Positions 47,101 through 56,900 of a stretch of 64,000 nucleotides of DNA are shown piece after piece. The first letter of the stretch is position 1, and each line of letters starts with the position of its first letter. The translations under genes were made by a program, and so were the position numbers. The notes under the pieces are model-generated. The model was not told the DNA's origin. It saw only the letters and a list, made by a program, of their open reading frames with translations, and searched no databases. This DNA is from Lotus japonicus (lineage: Eukaryota > Streptophyta > Magnoliopsida > Fabales > Fabaceae): assembly GCF_012489685.1 (NCBI RefSeq), contig NC_080042.1:15886150-15950149 (forward strand). Direction: 5' to 3'.

Positions 47101-49348
47101 AATAATAAGGATATTCTTTAAGATAAAATATCATTTGAATTATTAATTCTCTTAATTTCACAACCAAATAATATTTTAAATTAAATGTGAAACTATTATG
47201 GTTTTAAATCATAGACTTTATGGTTTTATGTATTTTTATTTTAAAGATGGAGCATGAATTTGTTTAATATATAAGTTTATGTCATATTTTTATAATTTTT
47301 CAATATACACAGAGTCAAGCACTCGACCTAGTGGTCAGGCCAGTGACCCCTTAACCCAATGCCCTGACCCAGTTGATCATCAGTACGAATTTAATAACAC
47401 TGCGTGTATGAACATACGCGACCCTAATTACTTTATTCCTAATTATAAGTCAATTTCAAACAATTACCCTAATAATTAATGCTTTTGCACACTACTAGTT
47501 TTCACAAAAGTATAATTAAAGAATTAAAGGGAGTACACTAATAAAATCTATTAGAAATATAGCTCTTACATCGGCAAACACATAATTTTCAAAGGAAAAG
47601 TAATCTATCTTTACCAACTATCTGAACATATGTTAATACCACTTCCAATAGTTATTCACACATAATTTTACTCACCGCTTTACAATAAAAAAGGGTGGTG
47701 TGTGTTTGTTTAAGGAACTCTTGATTGTATAAAAAGGGATATCATAGTCTTGATTGGTATAATATATGTGTAACGGCGGATCTTTTTATAATAGAAGGAC
47801 CATGCTTATCCAAATTCATTTATTAAAACATTTTTCCCCTCTGAAATTTATGTTCAAGGTTTATGGGATTGAGTATCTATTGTAATAATAATAATTTATC
47901 ATAGGAAAAGAATTCATTGGACAAAAATAATTTCAGAATAGGCCTAAAAAAATTTAGTCCCTGTGGTTTCCGGGATGGGGTTGGTGGTTCGCTGGAGTGA
48001 GAGGAAGAAGAGGGAGAAGAAGGAGGAGGAAAGTGGAGGAGGACCAATAATAAATGAATTTTTGGAGGGACCAAGTCGATTTAAAAACTCTACGTGGAAG
48101 ACTAACCACGTGAGCTGATAACTAGGTGATAAATGGGTCATGTAAGCAAACTGAAGTTACTTCGTACTTTTTTTTTTTTAAAGTATTTTTGTTCTTATTT
48201 CAAATAAACAAAACATGGAACAATTTAAATTCACTCCTAATTGTGAGGGACTAAAATCATATTTAAGCCTAAAAATATAATATAATTTTCAAATGTAAAT
48301 ATCAACTATAAAATTACATATTAATATTTACGAATGTCTAATTTAAATTATCCTACTAATATCATATTATAGTTTAATCGTCAAATTAATGAAATTATAA
48401 TATATAGAAAATATTAAATAATATAAACTTAAAATATAATTACTCTAGAAATAATGGATGACAGACTCATGACGATATGATGATGGTATGAACAAAATAA
48501 TTTTGACAATGCAGCTTTGACTTTTAATTTCAAGTCCAAGTTGTAGATATGCATGTTTTCAAACACCGTTTAACGAGTAACCCATGCATGAATAATGAAT
48601 TTTTCTCTACAAGAGACCGAAGCGTAAATATCTAGCTTAATAAGATAAAAAGTTAATTACCTGATAAAGAGTTATACTCCAATCTAATCACTTCCAACGT
48701 GGAGATATTGAAGATTGAAGAAGGGATATCACTGGAAAGTTGATTGTACCCCAAATTCAATACCTTCAAATTTTGAAGCCTTCCAAGCTCAGGTGGAATG
48801 CTTCCATATAAAAAATTAAAGCTCAAATCCAAAGCCTCCAGTTCTGACAAATTGGATAGGGATGAAGGAATTGAACCTGAAAAAGTGTTATTGCAAAGAC
48901 TCAAATTTTGGAGTTTAGATAACTCCCCAATCCATGATGGAAATCCTCCACCGAAACTGTTGGTGCACAAGTTGACCACCTTCAATCTAGGTAACAAGGA
49001 TAACCCTTTTGGTAAAGTTCCATGAAAGCTATTGTTGTGAAGGTCAAGATCAACAAGGAAAGTTAAGTTTCCTAAGTGAGGTGGAAGGGTCCCATTTAAT
49101 TTCATGTTGGTGAGAGCTACACCTATGACCCTCCCATTTTTGACATCACAAGTTACCCCAAACCAGTTGCACACAGAGGAAGAGGTAGACCAATTATTGG
49201 TCAAGGTATCTTGAGGATCAAAGGTGATATAAGATTTGAAGGCAAGAAGTGCAGATTGGTCTGTGGAATTGGTGTTGCTTATGTCTGGGGCTGCCATGAT
49301 ATGGTGGAATGACAAGACAAGAATGAAGATGAAGCAAGTTTTCTCCAT
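31758..49348 (-). CDS. LRR receptor-like serine/threonine kinase, non-RD, LRR-XII (FLS2/EFR-like), 5 exons
   Basis: Exons, in order: 49348-48661, 42218-41856, 40613-40395, 40080-38074, 32110-31758. Their lengths are 688, 363, 219, 2007 and 353 bp, total 3,630 bp, giving about 1,209 residues without stop or frameshift. All introns are GT-AG and phase 1, falling between leucine-rich repeats (after the conserved glycine) or in the kinase. Layout: signal peptide 1-20, LRR N-cap with CNWFGVTCD, about 23 LRRs, transmembrane segment 866-888, glycine loop VGRGSFGSV 928-936, VAIK lysine 950, HCDLKPSN with catalytic Asp 1047, DFG 1065-1067, TPGYIAPE 1086-1093. Cysteine instead of arginine before the catalytic aspartate makes it non-RD, typical of innate immune receptors such as FLS2, EFR and Xa21. 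It would act at the plasma membrane; the ligand is unknown. An upstream in-frame TTG at 49372 is not a start. Confidence 0.9.
32820..33790 (-). pseudogene. Copia reverse transcriptase and C-terminal pol remnant
   Basis: In several frames the minus strand shows copia RT. These include a YMDDF-like catalytic site near 33320, a TKDLG segment near 33240, the LDILEE-like region, and then an open 97-codon frame (33130-32837). That frame has RYTRLVGLLNYLRMTRPNIA, VSQFLNSPCDSNW and RYLKGSPEKELVY, the conserved region between RT and RNase H. Many stops and shifts interrupt it. Confidence 0.75.
33915..35150 (+). mobile_element. 5'-truncated LINE tail inserted in the copia element
   Basis: It carries the last part of a LINE ORF2 (33937-34809), a T-rich 3' untranslated region and a terminal TTTCTAAAAAA near 35140-35150. 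Copia-derived sequence lies on both sides. A clear target duplication was not found. It is opposite in orientation to the kinase gene. Confidence 0.65.
33937..34809 (+). pseudogene. LINE ORF2 C-terminus: zinc region and RNase H
   Basis: This open frame of 290 codons begins inside the zinc-binding region (CDICGLEGESESHLMLRC). It then has a linker with WSIWIARNDTVF and a full plant-type RNase H: FNVDGSSRGNPGASG, EIKAILNALLFC, VIVEGDSTLAV and EANTHADNRAK. The catalytic D-E-D-D set is present. The upstream endonuclease and RT are missing, so this is a dead 5'-truncated copy despite the clean frame. Confidence 0.8.
35170..37200 (-). pseudogene. Copia gag/integrase-proximal remnants, with a duplicated segment
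   Basis: Near 37200 the minus strand reads SQSPTITSEKLN, the gag start of many plant copia elements. A segment of about 270 bp occurs twice, at about 35480-35760 and 36465-36745. Both copies contain a glycine/arginine-rich stretch, a zinc-knuckle-like region and CCAACAGATTCATAGTC-type sequence. The Tourist-like element lies between the copies. Another segment near 35165-35240 resembles the start of the protease region. Nothing is intact. Confidence 0.5.
35763..36453. mobile_element. Tourist-like (PIF/Harbinger) MITE with a GGT-rich core
   Basis: The inverted ends are GGGCTCGTTTGGTACGTTGT and the complement-like GTACCAAACGATCC. The flanks are TAA and TTA, a near match to the 3-bp TWA duplication of this superfamily. 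Subterminal AGTATAAGGCCTGATA repeats face TTATACTATCATGCC at the other end. The core, 35893-36250, is a GGT/GGC-rich tract that creates long spurious ORFs on both strands. Confidence 0.6.
38074..40080 (-). CDS. Receptor kinase exon 4: remaining LRRs, membrane segment, most of the kinase
   Basis: It follows acceptor ATTGCAG and ends GCACCAG before GTATGT. It encodes residues 424-1092: about 15 repeats, the cysteine pair LCGKPELEVPPC, the membrane segment 866-888 and kinase subdomains I to VIII. The intron after TPGYIAP is characteristic of this receptor subfamily. Confidence 0.9.
40395..40613 (-). CDS. Receptor kinase exon 3: leucine-rich repeats
   Basis: It follows acceptor TAACAG and ends TTTACAG before GTATTC. 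It encodes residues 351-423 (about three repeats). The 219-bp length keeps the frame. Confidence 0.88.
40614..41855. other. Receptor kinase intron 2 contents
   Basis: This 1,242-bp intron is AT-rich. Around 40905-40970 it has CTCTCTCTATCCCATATTAT and AAAATATAAGTCACCC, like one end of a Stowaway-type MITE; the other end was not found. Positions 41284-41412 end in a GAAGAAAAAAAAAAG run and look like a short LINE 3' tail on the plus strand. No coding sequence is seen. Confidence 0.3.
41856..42218 (-). CDS. Receptor kinase exon 2: leucine-rich repeats
   Basis: It follows the acceptor GATAG and ends CTAACAG before GTACAC. It encodes residues 230-350, about five 24-residue repeats of LxxLxxNNLxGxIP type. 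The 363-bp length is a multiple of three. Confidence 0.88.
42784..43976. mobile_element. Palindromic (foldback) element with hAT-like CAGTGTTAT ends
   Basis: The left arm (42784 to about 43443) and right arm (about 43496-43976) are reverse complements with scattered changes and some unequal insertions. The central spacer is about 50 bp. The ends are CAGTGTTATTAACTTGACCC and the complement GGGTCGAGTTTTATAACACTG. The termini match those of the hAT element at 44225-47402. The 8 bp on each side (ATGGGAAG and CCTTTGAA) do not match, so a duplication is missing. It lies in intron 1 of the receptor kinase. Confidence 0.7.
44246..46651 (+). mobile_element. 5'-truncated L1-type LINE, about 2.4 kb, nested in the hAT element
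   Basis: It is flanked by the 9-bp duplication ACTCGGGCT (44237-44245 and 46652-46660). It starts inside the RT coding region and ends in ATAAAAAAAAT. It is antisense to the receptor kinase. The reading frame has only one stop before its natural end, so it is younger than the LINE at 24676. Confidence 0.9.
44258..46615 (+). pseudogene. LINE ORF2 partial: RT, zinc region, RNase H; one nonsense codon
   Basis: The frame starts LDMSKAYDRVEW in RT and continues with RQGDPLSPYLFILCGEAF, the catalytic FADDSILF, NFDKSML and a YLGLPTIIGRSK block. It meets a TAA at 44936-44938 where AIPSYVMSCF is expected. It then runs open to 46615 with zf-RVT features (PCCAICGVEEETMDHLFLRC) and an RNase H with NIDAA, GEALSLRWAM, FETDSLLL and NSAADFMA, the full catalytic set. 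The endonuclease and first RT motifs are lost by 5' truncation. It is related to, but clearly different from, the LINEs at 24676 and 33915. Confidence 0.88.
47938..48271. mobile_element. Possible MITE in intron 1
   Basis: The left end TAGGCCTAAAAAAATTTAGTCCCTG pairs with the right end GAGGGACTAAAATCATATTTAAGCCTA as imperfect inverted repeats of about 25 bp. The inside includes a GAGGAAGAAG-rich tract and an A/T run. This terminal pattern (GGCTTAAATATG...GGTCCCT) is common in legume DNA. No duplication was fixed. Confidence 0.4.
48661..49348 (-). CDS. Receptor kinase exon 1: signal peptide, LRR N-cap, first repeats
   Basis: It starts at ATG 49348 (MEKTCFIFILVLSFHHIMAA), a clear signal peptide. 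The N-cap CNWFGVTCD and the first repeats follow. It ends TTATCAG before the donor GTAATT. Residues 1-229. Confidence 0.88.
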
Positions 49349-49370
49349 GACTATTTCTTGAATTATGAAC

Positions 49371-49549
49371 AAATGCTAAGAAGAAACAAAGCTGGCAGAA
49401 TATATAGAATAACTATTATGTCAGCATGTCAATTAAATATAGTTTGTTTTGGCATGATAATGTGGACTGACAAAGACAAAAGTGAACAGAAAACAAGTTC
49501 CTTGGATAATGCCTCAAATGCAAAGAAGAAACAAAGCTGGCAGAATATA
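49371..49549. repeat. 34-bp direct repeat upstream of the receptor kinase
   Basis: The copies at 49371-49404 and 49516-49549 differ at one base. Both contain AAGAAACAAAGCTGGCAGAA. They are 145 bp apart. The proximal copy covers the predicted TATA region. Confidence 0.8.
49399..49410 (-). promoter_or_regulatory. Putative TATA box of the receptor kinase gene
   Basis: The minus strand reads ATTCTATATATT about 50-60 bp before the ATG at 49348. This would give a short 5' leader. It is the only good TATA match close to the start. Confidence 0.4.
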
Positions 49550-50151
49550 AAGATTTATTTTTAAGAGATTTTGACTACAGAATATAACAAATAAAAAAAT
49601 CAAGGTAATATTGAAAGAATTTAAAAATGATTTTTTTATTTTAAGAGCCTATTATTTATATAATGATTAAATTTCTATTCTAATACACCTTCAGTTTCTA
49701 CTACGTAATAGATATGGTTTATAAGCAAACATTATTGCTTGTCCTGGTTTCTTATGAATTGGTGACCTTTACTATAGTAGACTTATACTTATCAATATAG
49801 CAAAGTAATCCTTTTTCTATTTTACAAGGAGTTGCAGTCCTTAGCAAGCTTAATCTTTCCATGCCCCCACTCTCTCAAAATTCGACTCTGTCGACTCTGT
49901 TACTAGATTCGTATTCAAATCTGGTCAACTCTCTAGATTCTTCTTCTTCACCCCTGGTCTGCACAAGGTCACGACAGATAGCAAGGGATATGTAACTCAG
50001 ATTTTAACTACTATTAATCTTTTTTCTCTAGTTTACTAGTTTAGTTAAGGTGAAAGTTAAGTTTGGGCAAATTGATGGAGATAGTTGTGTCCTTAGCCTT
50101 TATGTAATGATAGACTGTTCATCTTTTTCCAATTTGGATTTCAAGGGAATG

Positions 50152-50390
50152 GTTCCCCACGGTGGGCGCTAATGTTCCGGTATGAAACCAAGTCTAAGAA
50201 TTTCAGATAGAGAGAGAGCCAAGAAAGATCAATGTCAATGTTCAAAAGTGAAATCCCCCTACCGCTTGGGTGGGTGCTTTTTATTTATACTTCGGTTCTG
50301 ACCTGCTTGGGATCTCGGGCCGCCCAGACTATTTGTCTAAATACATAAATCCTAACTTCTTGACGCTTACAGAATTAATGTGCCCTATTA
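50152..50390 (-). mobile_element. Relic of a Ty3/gypsy LTR with primer-binding site
   Basis: The minus strand has an LTR-like end (..CCGGAACA at about 50171) followed by TTAGCGCCCACCGTGGGGAA. This resembles the GCGCCCACCGTGGGG primer site found after some gypsy (Tat-type) LTRs. Further in, GAAGTATAAATAAAAAG (about 50282-50298) is a TATA box in the right orientation. The outer end is not defined and no internal region remains. Confidence 0.4.
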
Positions 50391-51409
50391 TATGATACGC
50401 CCATATCAGTACAGAAAGAAAAAAAAGGTTTGAGCATATGTTTTCCAAAGCTGGAAAAACTGTGATTAGAAAACTTTAAACAGAAACAGAAAACATCTCT
50501 GAGATGTTTTGGTTTTTTAGTTTTATAAACTGGAAATTTAAAACTGTTTTTAGGAACTGTTTTCAAAAACTGTTCATACCAAACGAGCTGTTTTACATAA
50601 CTGTAATCAAGCAGGCCGTATATGATCCTTGAGTGAGGACCAGGCTTAATACATCAACATTCACATCAAGGGTGATCAGATGCTTACAATTGTGTTCTAC
50701 TTAAAACAGATGCTTACATCCTGGTGCACATAGCAATACAATCTTAATATATTTCTGCCAATCACTCTTACACTACTTATGCTCTGATTTACACAATATA
50801 TATCTTCTTAACTGCAAGTTTTGACATCAAATTTAAAGCTTCCCATTCAGATTGTTCCTATCTCCCTGTACATATAGGAAGATAATTTAACATTCTGATC
50901 AATATAGTTGATCTATTGCATTTATTTATCGGAATCTTGCTCCTTTTCTCATAAATAGTACCACTCCTTTTGTAGGATTGCCTTAAGCCCTAAAATTGGA
51001 TCTAGCAGTATCACACAAATCAATAGTATCACACATAATTTAGTTTTTGATCGAGCTTAGTGTGATTCATATAACGGACTTCACTTAGTGGGATAAGGCT
51101 TTTGTTATTATTGTTGTAGTATCACATAAATCGCCATTGAAACTCTCAATGCACTCAATTAAAAAAAATGTTAAACTATGCAATTGAAATTACCTTCTCG
51201 ATTTCACGATTTCTCTCTGTCAGAAGCTTTGGTGTTCTCAAATCTCAACATTAACATCACTCTTCCATCAAAACTCAACTCTATACTCATCAGCCATTTA
51301 CCTCACTTCCAATCCAACCAACCGCGTTCTACCTGCATCACCACAAGCATCATCATCATCATGGAAAACTCACAGGTAAAGATAACAACAATGACCGACG
51401 GTGTCTTAC

Positions 51410-51581
51410 CTTCGCCAGTCGCACGGGGCGAACCTCTCCTCCGACTCAATGACCGCCGGCGATGAAAAAATGAGCCATTGGACGCCATGAAACTCCCACC
51501 GTTCTGCTCCGGCGAGAACACGGCGAATCTGACGGCGGCGGAGTAAAGGAAAGTGCTCCTCCATCGATCTCGCTCGTCCAT
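51410..51581 (-). CDS. Possible first exon, unrecognised
   Basis: From ATG at 51581 the frame starts MDERDRWRSTFLYSAAVRF and is GC-richer than its surroundings. It reaches a good donor (GAAG before GTAAGAC) at 51410. No further exon could be linked leftwards. An overlapping frame from 51624 is also open, so frame choice is uncertain. It may be a gene fragment. Confidence 0.22.
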
Positions 51582-53039
51582 GCCTTTTAGGGTTACAATT
51601 CTGTAAACGTGGGTCTCTTTGCAAAATGTGTAACTGTATAAGATTGGTTGAATGAGTTTTGGCTTTCAGTTAACAAGTCTTTAATCTCAGCCGTCCAAGA
51701 ATTTTTTCCCAATCGAACCGTTGTTATTAAATAACTACTGGTGGTCCTTATTTTTCCGGGTCAATAATTGATAAGTGAAACTCATGATGGCCACAATGAC
51801 GTTATTGAAGGTGTGCAGGCCCCACCGAATCGAAATACTATGTTTTTCAATAATGTTATGTTATGTTGATAATCTATTTCCACCTTCACCTTAGGAAAAG
51901 AAGAAGAGAAACTAAAAAAATGAATAATGTTTCTTTCACATCTCTTCTTAAGGTGGAATGAAGAGAGGGAGATAGAAAGAAAAGAAAAAGTAAGATAAAG
52001 AAATTATGAAATATGATAGATGATAAGATGAGAGAAAAATTTAGAATTTTAGGTTTGATATTTAGTCCATATGTTCATCAATTGCACGACTTTCACATGT
52101 TTTTTGCTTTGGTTTAACTGAGTGTATTGAACTTCCATTCAATTTATGCTTTGCCTTAAGATGAGAGATATATAAATAAAAATGTGTGGAAATGAAATGT
52201 TTCGAAAATGAGGTGTGTACATATCATTATTTTAAAAAAATTGTAATATGATTTATGATGTGATAGGAAATATAGAGATTAAAATAGAAAGAAAAATGTG
52301 TGCAAATAAGATGTAAATATATCATTATTATTTTGGATAATATTTATGGTTTTATTCTTTCATTTCCTACGTTATGTTATGTTTTAGACTTTTAGTCCAT
52401 TTTGAATTTTTGATTGGCCGGTGTGCAAATCGAGTATGGGTATGTGTCTTGCCATATAGTGATGCTGATATATTTTCTTTGGAGGAGGTTTCTTCAGTCT
52501 CATATAGAATTTAGAGATTAAATTTTATGCATTGATAGTGTAAATAAGTTTTACACAATCATTCAATCATATTTCTTCATTTTTATGCATTGATAGTGTA
52601 AATAAGTCTATTGTGGGCTTTGGTTCTTCTTCATTTTTCTCTGTTTCCTTTTGATACGGAGTTAGTTTTCAACTTCAATTTGAGGAAGAAGGTTGTGATA
52701 GGGTTGGACTGGGTTTGGTGGTGGTTGGGCGTGGGTTAGGGGTGCGGGTGGTGTCTGGATGGATGTGGGTTACTTCTGGTTTATGGTTATGGTTAACGAT
52801 TTGGTGGTGGTGGTGATGATTGGGGCTGAGGGAAAGTGGTTTATGGGGGAGAAATCTGGTGGTGATGGTGGTTGTGGCGGAGGGCATGGTGGTTTAGATT
52901 GATTTGGTAAAATGGAAAACCAATTGCCATTTTCATTTTGATCTTCAAACTGGTGGGTTTGATAAAATTGACACAAACATTTATTTTTGAGGAAATGGAA
53001 AGAAAATATTTTTTTATTTTTCAGAAAATAAAAAATAGG

Positions 53040-53764
53040 TGTTAGCTCGAATTTTCACCAAGACGAAAAGCCAAAGGAGAAGTCATCGTCGAGAAAAGAG
53101 CCACATTCATTAGTCAGTGCCAGCTCCAAAGTGGCTAAGTGTAGAATAGTGATAGTCTCGACAAACATATGTCGACGGGATTAAGAGTTCGCCATCAACC
53201 AATAGAACTGGACTTCACGACAAGGTTACTTAAGGGGAGAAATTCGACTAGCGATTATCGCCACCATCTAGCTTTCAGAACGTGGGTTTGTGGCAAATGT
53301 GAGTAACAACAGCATGAGCGAGAAACATTAGCAAGATCGTGGGTAGCTTTTGGAAGATTGGCGGTTGATGCAGAGAGTCTATAAATAGGAGAATTGGACA
53401 AAGGAAAAGGGTTCGCAATTTTCACAACTCAGAAACACTCAAAAAGCTTCCATGTCCAAATCAATGAGACTCCATGAGCCACAAGAGTTTGCCACTGAGT
53501 ATCTAGTTGTTTGAACCACCCTTTATTTTCGACCCAATGTTTTCTCTTGTAATCAAAGTCTTGTACCTTTTGTGTGAATCAATGAAGTTTATTTCGCAGT
53601 TAATTACTTTTGTTTTTCTGCACTTTTGTTTGCAACGTTTCTTTTAAAGCAATATGTCCCTAAATCTTGTTTTATGTCTTTAATTTCAACTTCTGATAGC
53701 GCTTTCACCAAAAGAATTTCACAATCACTCTCTTTTATTTGTTTACCAAAATCACCAGTAAACA
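53040..53764 (+). mobile_element. 5' LTR of a Tat-lineage Ty3/gypsy element
   Basis: This 725-bp block begins TGTTAGCTCG and ends GTAAACA, giving TGTT...AACA ends. A TATA box, CTATAAATAG, lies at about 53380-53389. It is followed by AATTGGCACGCTCAATGGGAC, a primer-binding-site-like segment typical of some plant gypsy elements. No partner LTR exists in the window because the element is broken at about 60057. The left flank is ATAGG. Confidence 0.7.
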
Positions 53765-53785
53765 AATTGGCACGCTCAATGGGAC
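53765..53785 (+). other. Primer-binding site of the gypsy element
   Basis: TTGGCACGCTCAATGGGAC lies two bases after the LTR end and matches the TTGGCACGCCCxGTGGGAC pattern I associate with Tat-type gypsy elements. The tRNA was not identified. Confidence 0.5.
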
Positions 53786-55078
53786 AGTTTTGTGAAAACA
53801 AAGTTTTTGCAGAAGTGCTTTAATTTTACTTGTGTATTTTGTGTGTGTTTGTTGGTTTATGCAACTAAGGAGTAGCAAAACTTTGAGTATGGCAAACAAT
53901 AGGCACATAAATTCTCCTCCTGGTTCAAATGTGGTGAACCAAGGCACTTCAACTGGAAGTGAACCGAGCGGTGGGGTCAGCAATGAACCAGTCGCAAATC
54001 ATGGCTCTAGTGTGCCAGGACAGAGTGGGGTGGCATCTGCGATGGCAGAAATGTCGTCTTCATTACCCATAACAACACCAAGTGTCACGGTGGTTTCAAG
54101 AACAAATGTTCATGGCACAACCGTTTCAATGCCCATGGCAGCGGTTGCTGGGGTTATTCGACCCCATCATGTGTCAAATGTTGTGGCGAGTTTCTCTCAA
54201 CCGATGAGGGAAATTCCATTTGGCACGCCTACTTCGCTGATGGAAGGCCTTCATACTAATTTCTCGACATTATCAGAGAATGTCCCACAATTTGGCTCTC
54301 CTAGCCATGTGAGTCGATTTAGCCCACCAGGGTTCCAGCGCCAAGTCTAGCGTATATTACGACTGGCATGAACACTAGTTCACTGCAGGCCATCAGGCAA
54401 CAAGTCGACGATAGCAACCATGAAATGGTGCATATGCTAACCCGACAAATGGGTGAAGTGTTTAACCCGGTGCACCAATAGCTTAACAACACTATGGGTC
54501 GAATTGCTAACGCTCTAGACCCTCCTGTCGAAAAGGTCCCTCCCCAAGGGGGCAACTTAGGCCCTCATCCATATCCTGTCGAGGTTCCAACCCCTTACGT
54601 GGCACCGCCACTGCAAAATGTGGTACATGAGCCGAACAATTTCGACCAAGGGTTTGGTTGAAATATGGGGGAATGTGCAGTTGGTTAACAAGAATGAAAA
54701 TGCTGATAGGATGGTGGAGAGAATCCGACAGAACAATTTCGGGGGGCAACATAACATAGCAACCATTAACGAGCAATTGTTGAACCAACATGGCTTCAAC
54801 GTGGGCTTTGCTAATAGGCCTCATTTCGTTTCAGCCTTCCTATGGTTAGTCTTAGAGGCTGAATTACCTAGAGGCTGGAAGGTGCCTAAGTTTACTAAGT
54901 TTTCAGGTGACTTCGGGGAGTCTACTGAAGAACATGTGGCTAGATATCAAATTGAGGTCGGAGATTTAGCCAATAATGAGAACTTGAAAATGAAGTATTT
55001 TCCAAGTTCTCTGACGAAAAATGCTTTCACATGGTTTACGAATTTGCCCCCCGATTTAGTCCATACTTGGGCTCAATT

Positions 55079-56900
55079 TGATGCAGGAGCAGATTAAATA
55101 GGAATTTATTATTTTTAGTATTTTTAAATATATTTAGGATCTATTCCGAATCTATTCTGTTTTTAATTAAGTTAAGATCAAGTTGTTATGATTTGTTAAT
55201 TACTTTCTAATTGAGTTTAGGATCTTTTAGTTAGGATTTTCTTTATTTTTGTTTCTATTAGGATTTCTATTTAAGCAGTTGTATGACATTAGTTAAAAGG
55301 AGTTTTTGATTATTATAAAACGAGATTTCTCTCAAACTCTGGTGGATTCCAGTGTATTTTCTAGGATTTTAGCACTGGCTATCTCCCTTTCTGGTGGATT
55401 CCAGAACCTTTTCTTTTTAGGATTTGCGCTTGCAATCCTAGTACGACTTCCGTTGTATCAAGTGTTATCAGAGCAGGCTTTCTCCTGTCTCTTTTCATAT
55501 ATTGATCAATCATGGGAGATCAAACAGCAACCAAAGCGACCTTGAGGGTTTTACCGTGGGTGTTACCTCGGCCCTAACTGCTTTGATGCAACAGATGGTG
55601 ACATTCACGAAGGCTATAACGGCACAGATCATCAAAACCTACAACGTGAATCGGAACCGGAAAGATAGGGGAGGAGAACAACGTAGGTTTTCGCACGACG
55701 ACAACAACCATTGAAGTTCCAATTTCGATGCTTCAAGAGATGGGCCAACCCCTCGTAGATTGAAGGAAGAATCAATTTCGAGAGGCAACTTCACAGGATG
55801 CAACAACAAGGAGATTGGGGCAAAATTCATCAACCTCAAAATCAATCCCAAGGTAGTGAACCCTAGTCCAATAGACGACCAGAGCCACACCCACACGACG
55901 TCAACAACAGCGGGAAGAACCGAAGCCGGCACGAGCCTCTACGACGACGACACAACGAGCGGTGAGGTACCATCTGTGCAGAAACCAGAGGAAGTTGACG
56001 TTACAAAAGATGAAAAATTTGGCCACATGAAGTCCTCAGAATTTCTTACATGTGAAATCAAATCTTTAACTCCGCTTCCAACAGGAGTACAAAGCACAAT
56101 TATCCCCTGTAACCCAAAAGCCCCCAAGGTGATTTTGGAGAAACTGGAGAGATCAGGATTGATTAAAGATAGTGAGGGAGCTCTTGTGATATTTGTTGAA
56201 GGAGATGATAAAAAAAGAGTTCGGAGTTGTAGTAATGTTATTGTTCATTTGGTTGGTTTTCATGTTGAAGCCCTTTATTTAGAAGAGAACTTGTGGTCAA
56301 GTTCTTTGGAAGAAGAGGAGAATGTAAAGACATCAGAGTCACTGGGTTGGGACGCATTTATGCGGGCATCAAATAGTTCTACACAGATTTGGGTATTCGA
56401 CCATGGCATTCTTAATGTGGTTCAGGAGTTCCGGACATATGCGTTTTTTTTTGTTACGTTGGAACTCGGGGTCGAGCTCTTCACCAGAATAGGAGTCTGA
56501 TATAGGAGCAAATTAATTAGGAATTTATTATTTTTAAATATGTTTAGGATCTATTCCGAATCTATTTTGTTTTTAATTAAGTTAAGATCAATTTGTTAGG
56601 AATTGTTATTTTTAATTACTTTCTAATTCAGTTTATGATCTTTTAGTTAGGATTTTCTTTATTTTTGTTTCTATTAGGATTTCTATTTAAGCAGTTGTAT
56701 GACATTAGCCAAAGGGAGTTTTTGATTATTATAAAACAAGATTTCTCTCAAACTCTGGTGGATTCCAGTTTATCAACTTTGGTGGATTCCAGTGTATTTT
56801 CTAGGGTTTTAGCACTGACTATCTCCCTTTCTGGTGGATTCCAGAACCTTTTCTTTTTAGGATTTGCGCTTGCAATCCTAGTACGACTTTCGTTGTATCA
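55079..56900 (+). mobile_element. Non-autonomous LTR element, 1,822 bp, nested in gag
   Basis: It is flanked by the perfect 5-bp duplication CAATT (55074-55078 and 56901-56905). The 5' LTR at 55079-55460 (382 bp) and 3' LTR at 56498-56900 (403 bp) both start TGAT and end GTTGTATCA. The 3' copy has a 20-bp-scale internal duplication (ACTCTGGTGGATTCCAGT-like). The 5' LTR is followed by TGTTATCAGAGC, one base from the initiator-tRNA-Met site. The internal 1,037 bp is too short for pol. Confidence 0.88.
55760..56500 (+). pseudogene. Chimeric internal ORF of the nested LTR element
   Basis: Upstream, 55502-55714 is an open gag-like start (EGFTVGVTSALTALMQQMV and a basic NRNRKDRGGEQRR tail), apparently frameshifted. 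The 246-codon frame from 55760 has no recognisable catalytic motif. It ends CGGGGTCGAGCTCTTCACCAG just before the 3' LTR, which resembles the usual end of a complete pol gene. So most of gag-pol has probably been deleted, joining the two extremities. Not a functional gene. Confidence 0.45.

Larger units (their letters stand above)
44225..47402. mobile_element. hAT element with CAGTGTTATTAA ends, carrying a nested LINE
   Basis: It is flanked by the perfect 8-bp duplication CGTGTATG (44217-44224 and 47403-47410). The termini are CAGTGTTATTAA and TTAATAACACTG, a perfect 12-bp inverted pair. Without the LINE the element is about 760 bp and non-coding. It contains ACCGGCGAGTCACC and GGTCAGGCCAGTGACCC type motifs near the ends. 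It sits in intron 1 of the receptor kinase. Confidence 0.9.
49560..53039. other. Intergenic stretch, mostly featureless
   Basis: This AT-rich, non-coding stretch has a gypsy LTR relic (about 50152-50390), a possible exon (51410-51581) and a GGT-rich tract at 52680-52900 that makes spurious proline/threonine ORFs. A TTTATGCATTGATAGTGTAA block occurs twice near 52525 and 52577. Nothing else is recognised. Confidence 0.5.

Noticed and set aside
51178..51465. Plus-strand ORF of 95 codons
   Set aside because: Low-complexity ends (isoleucine and serine runs), no conserved motif, and it overlaps a better minus-strand exon candidate.
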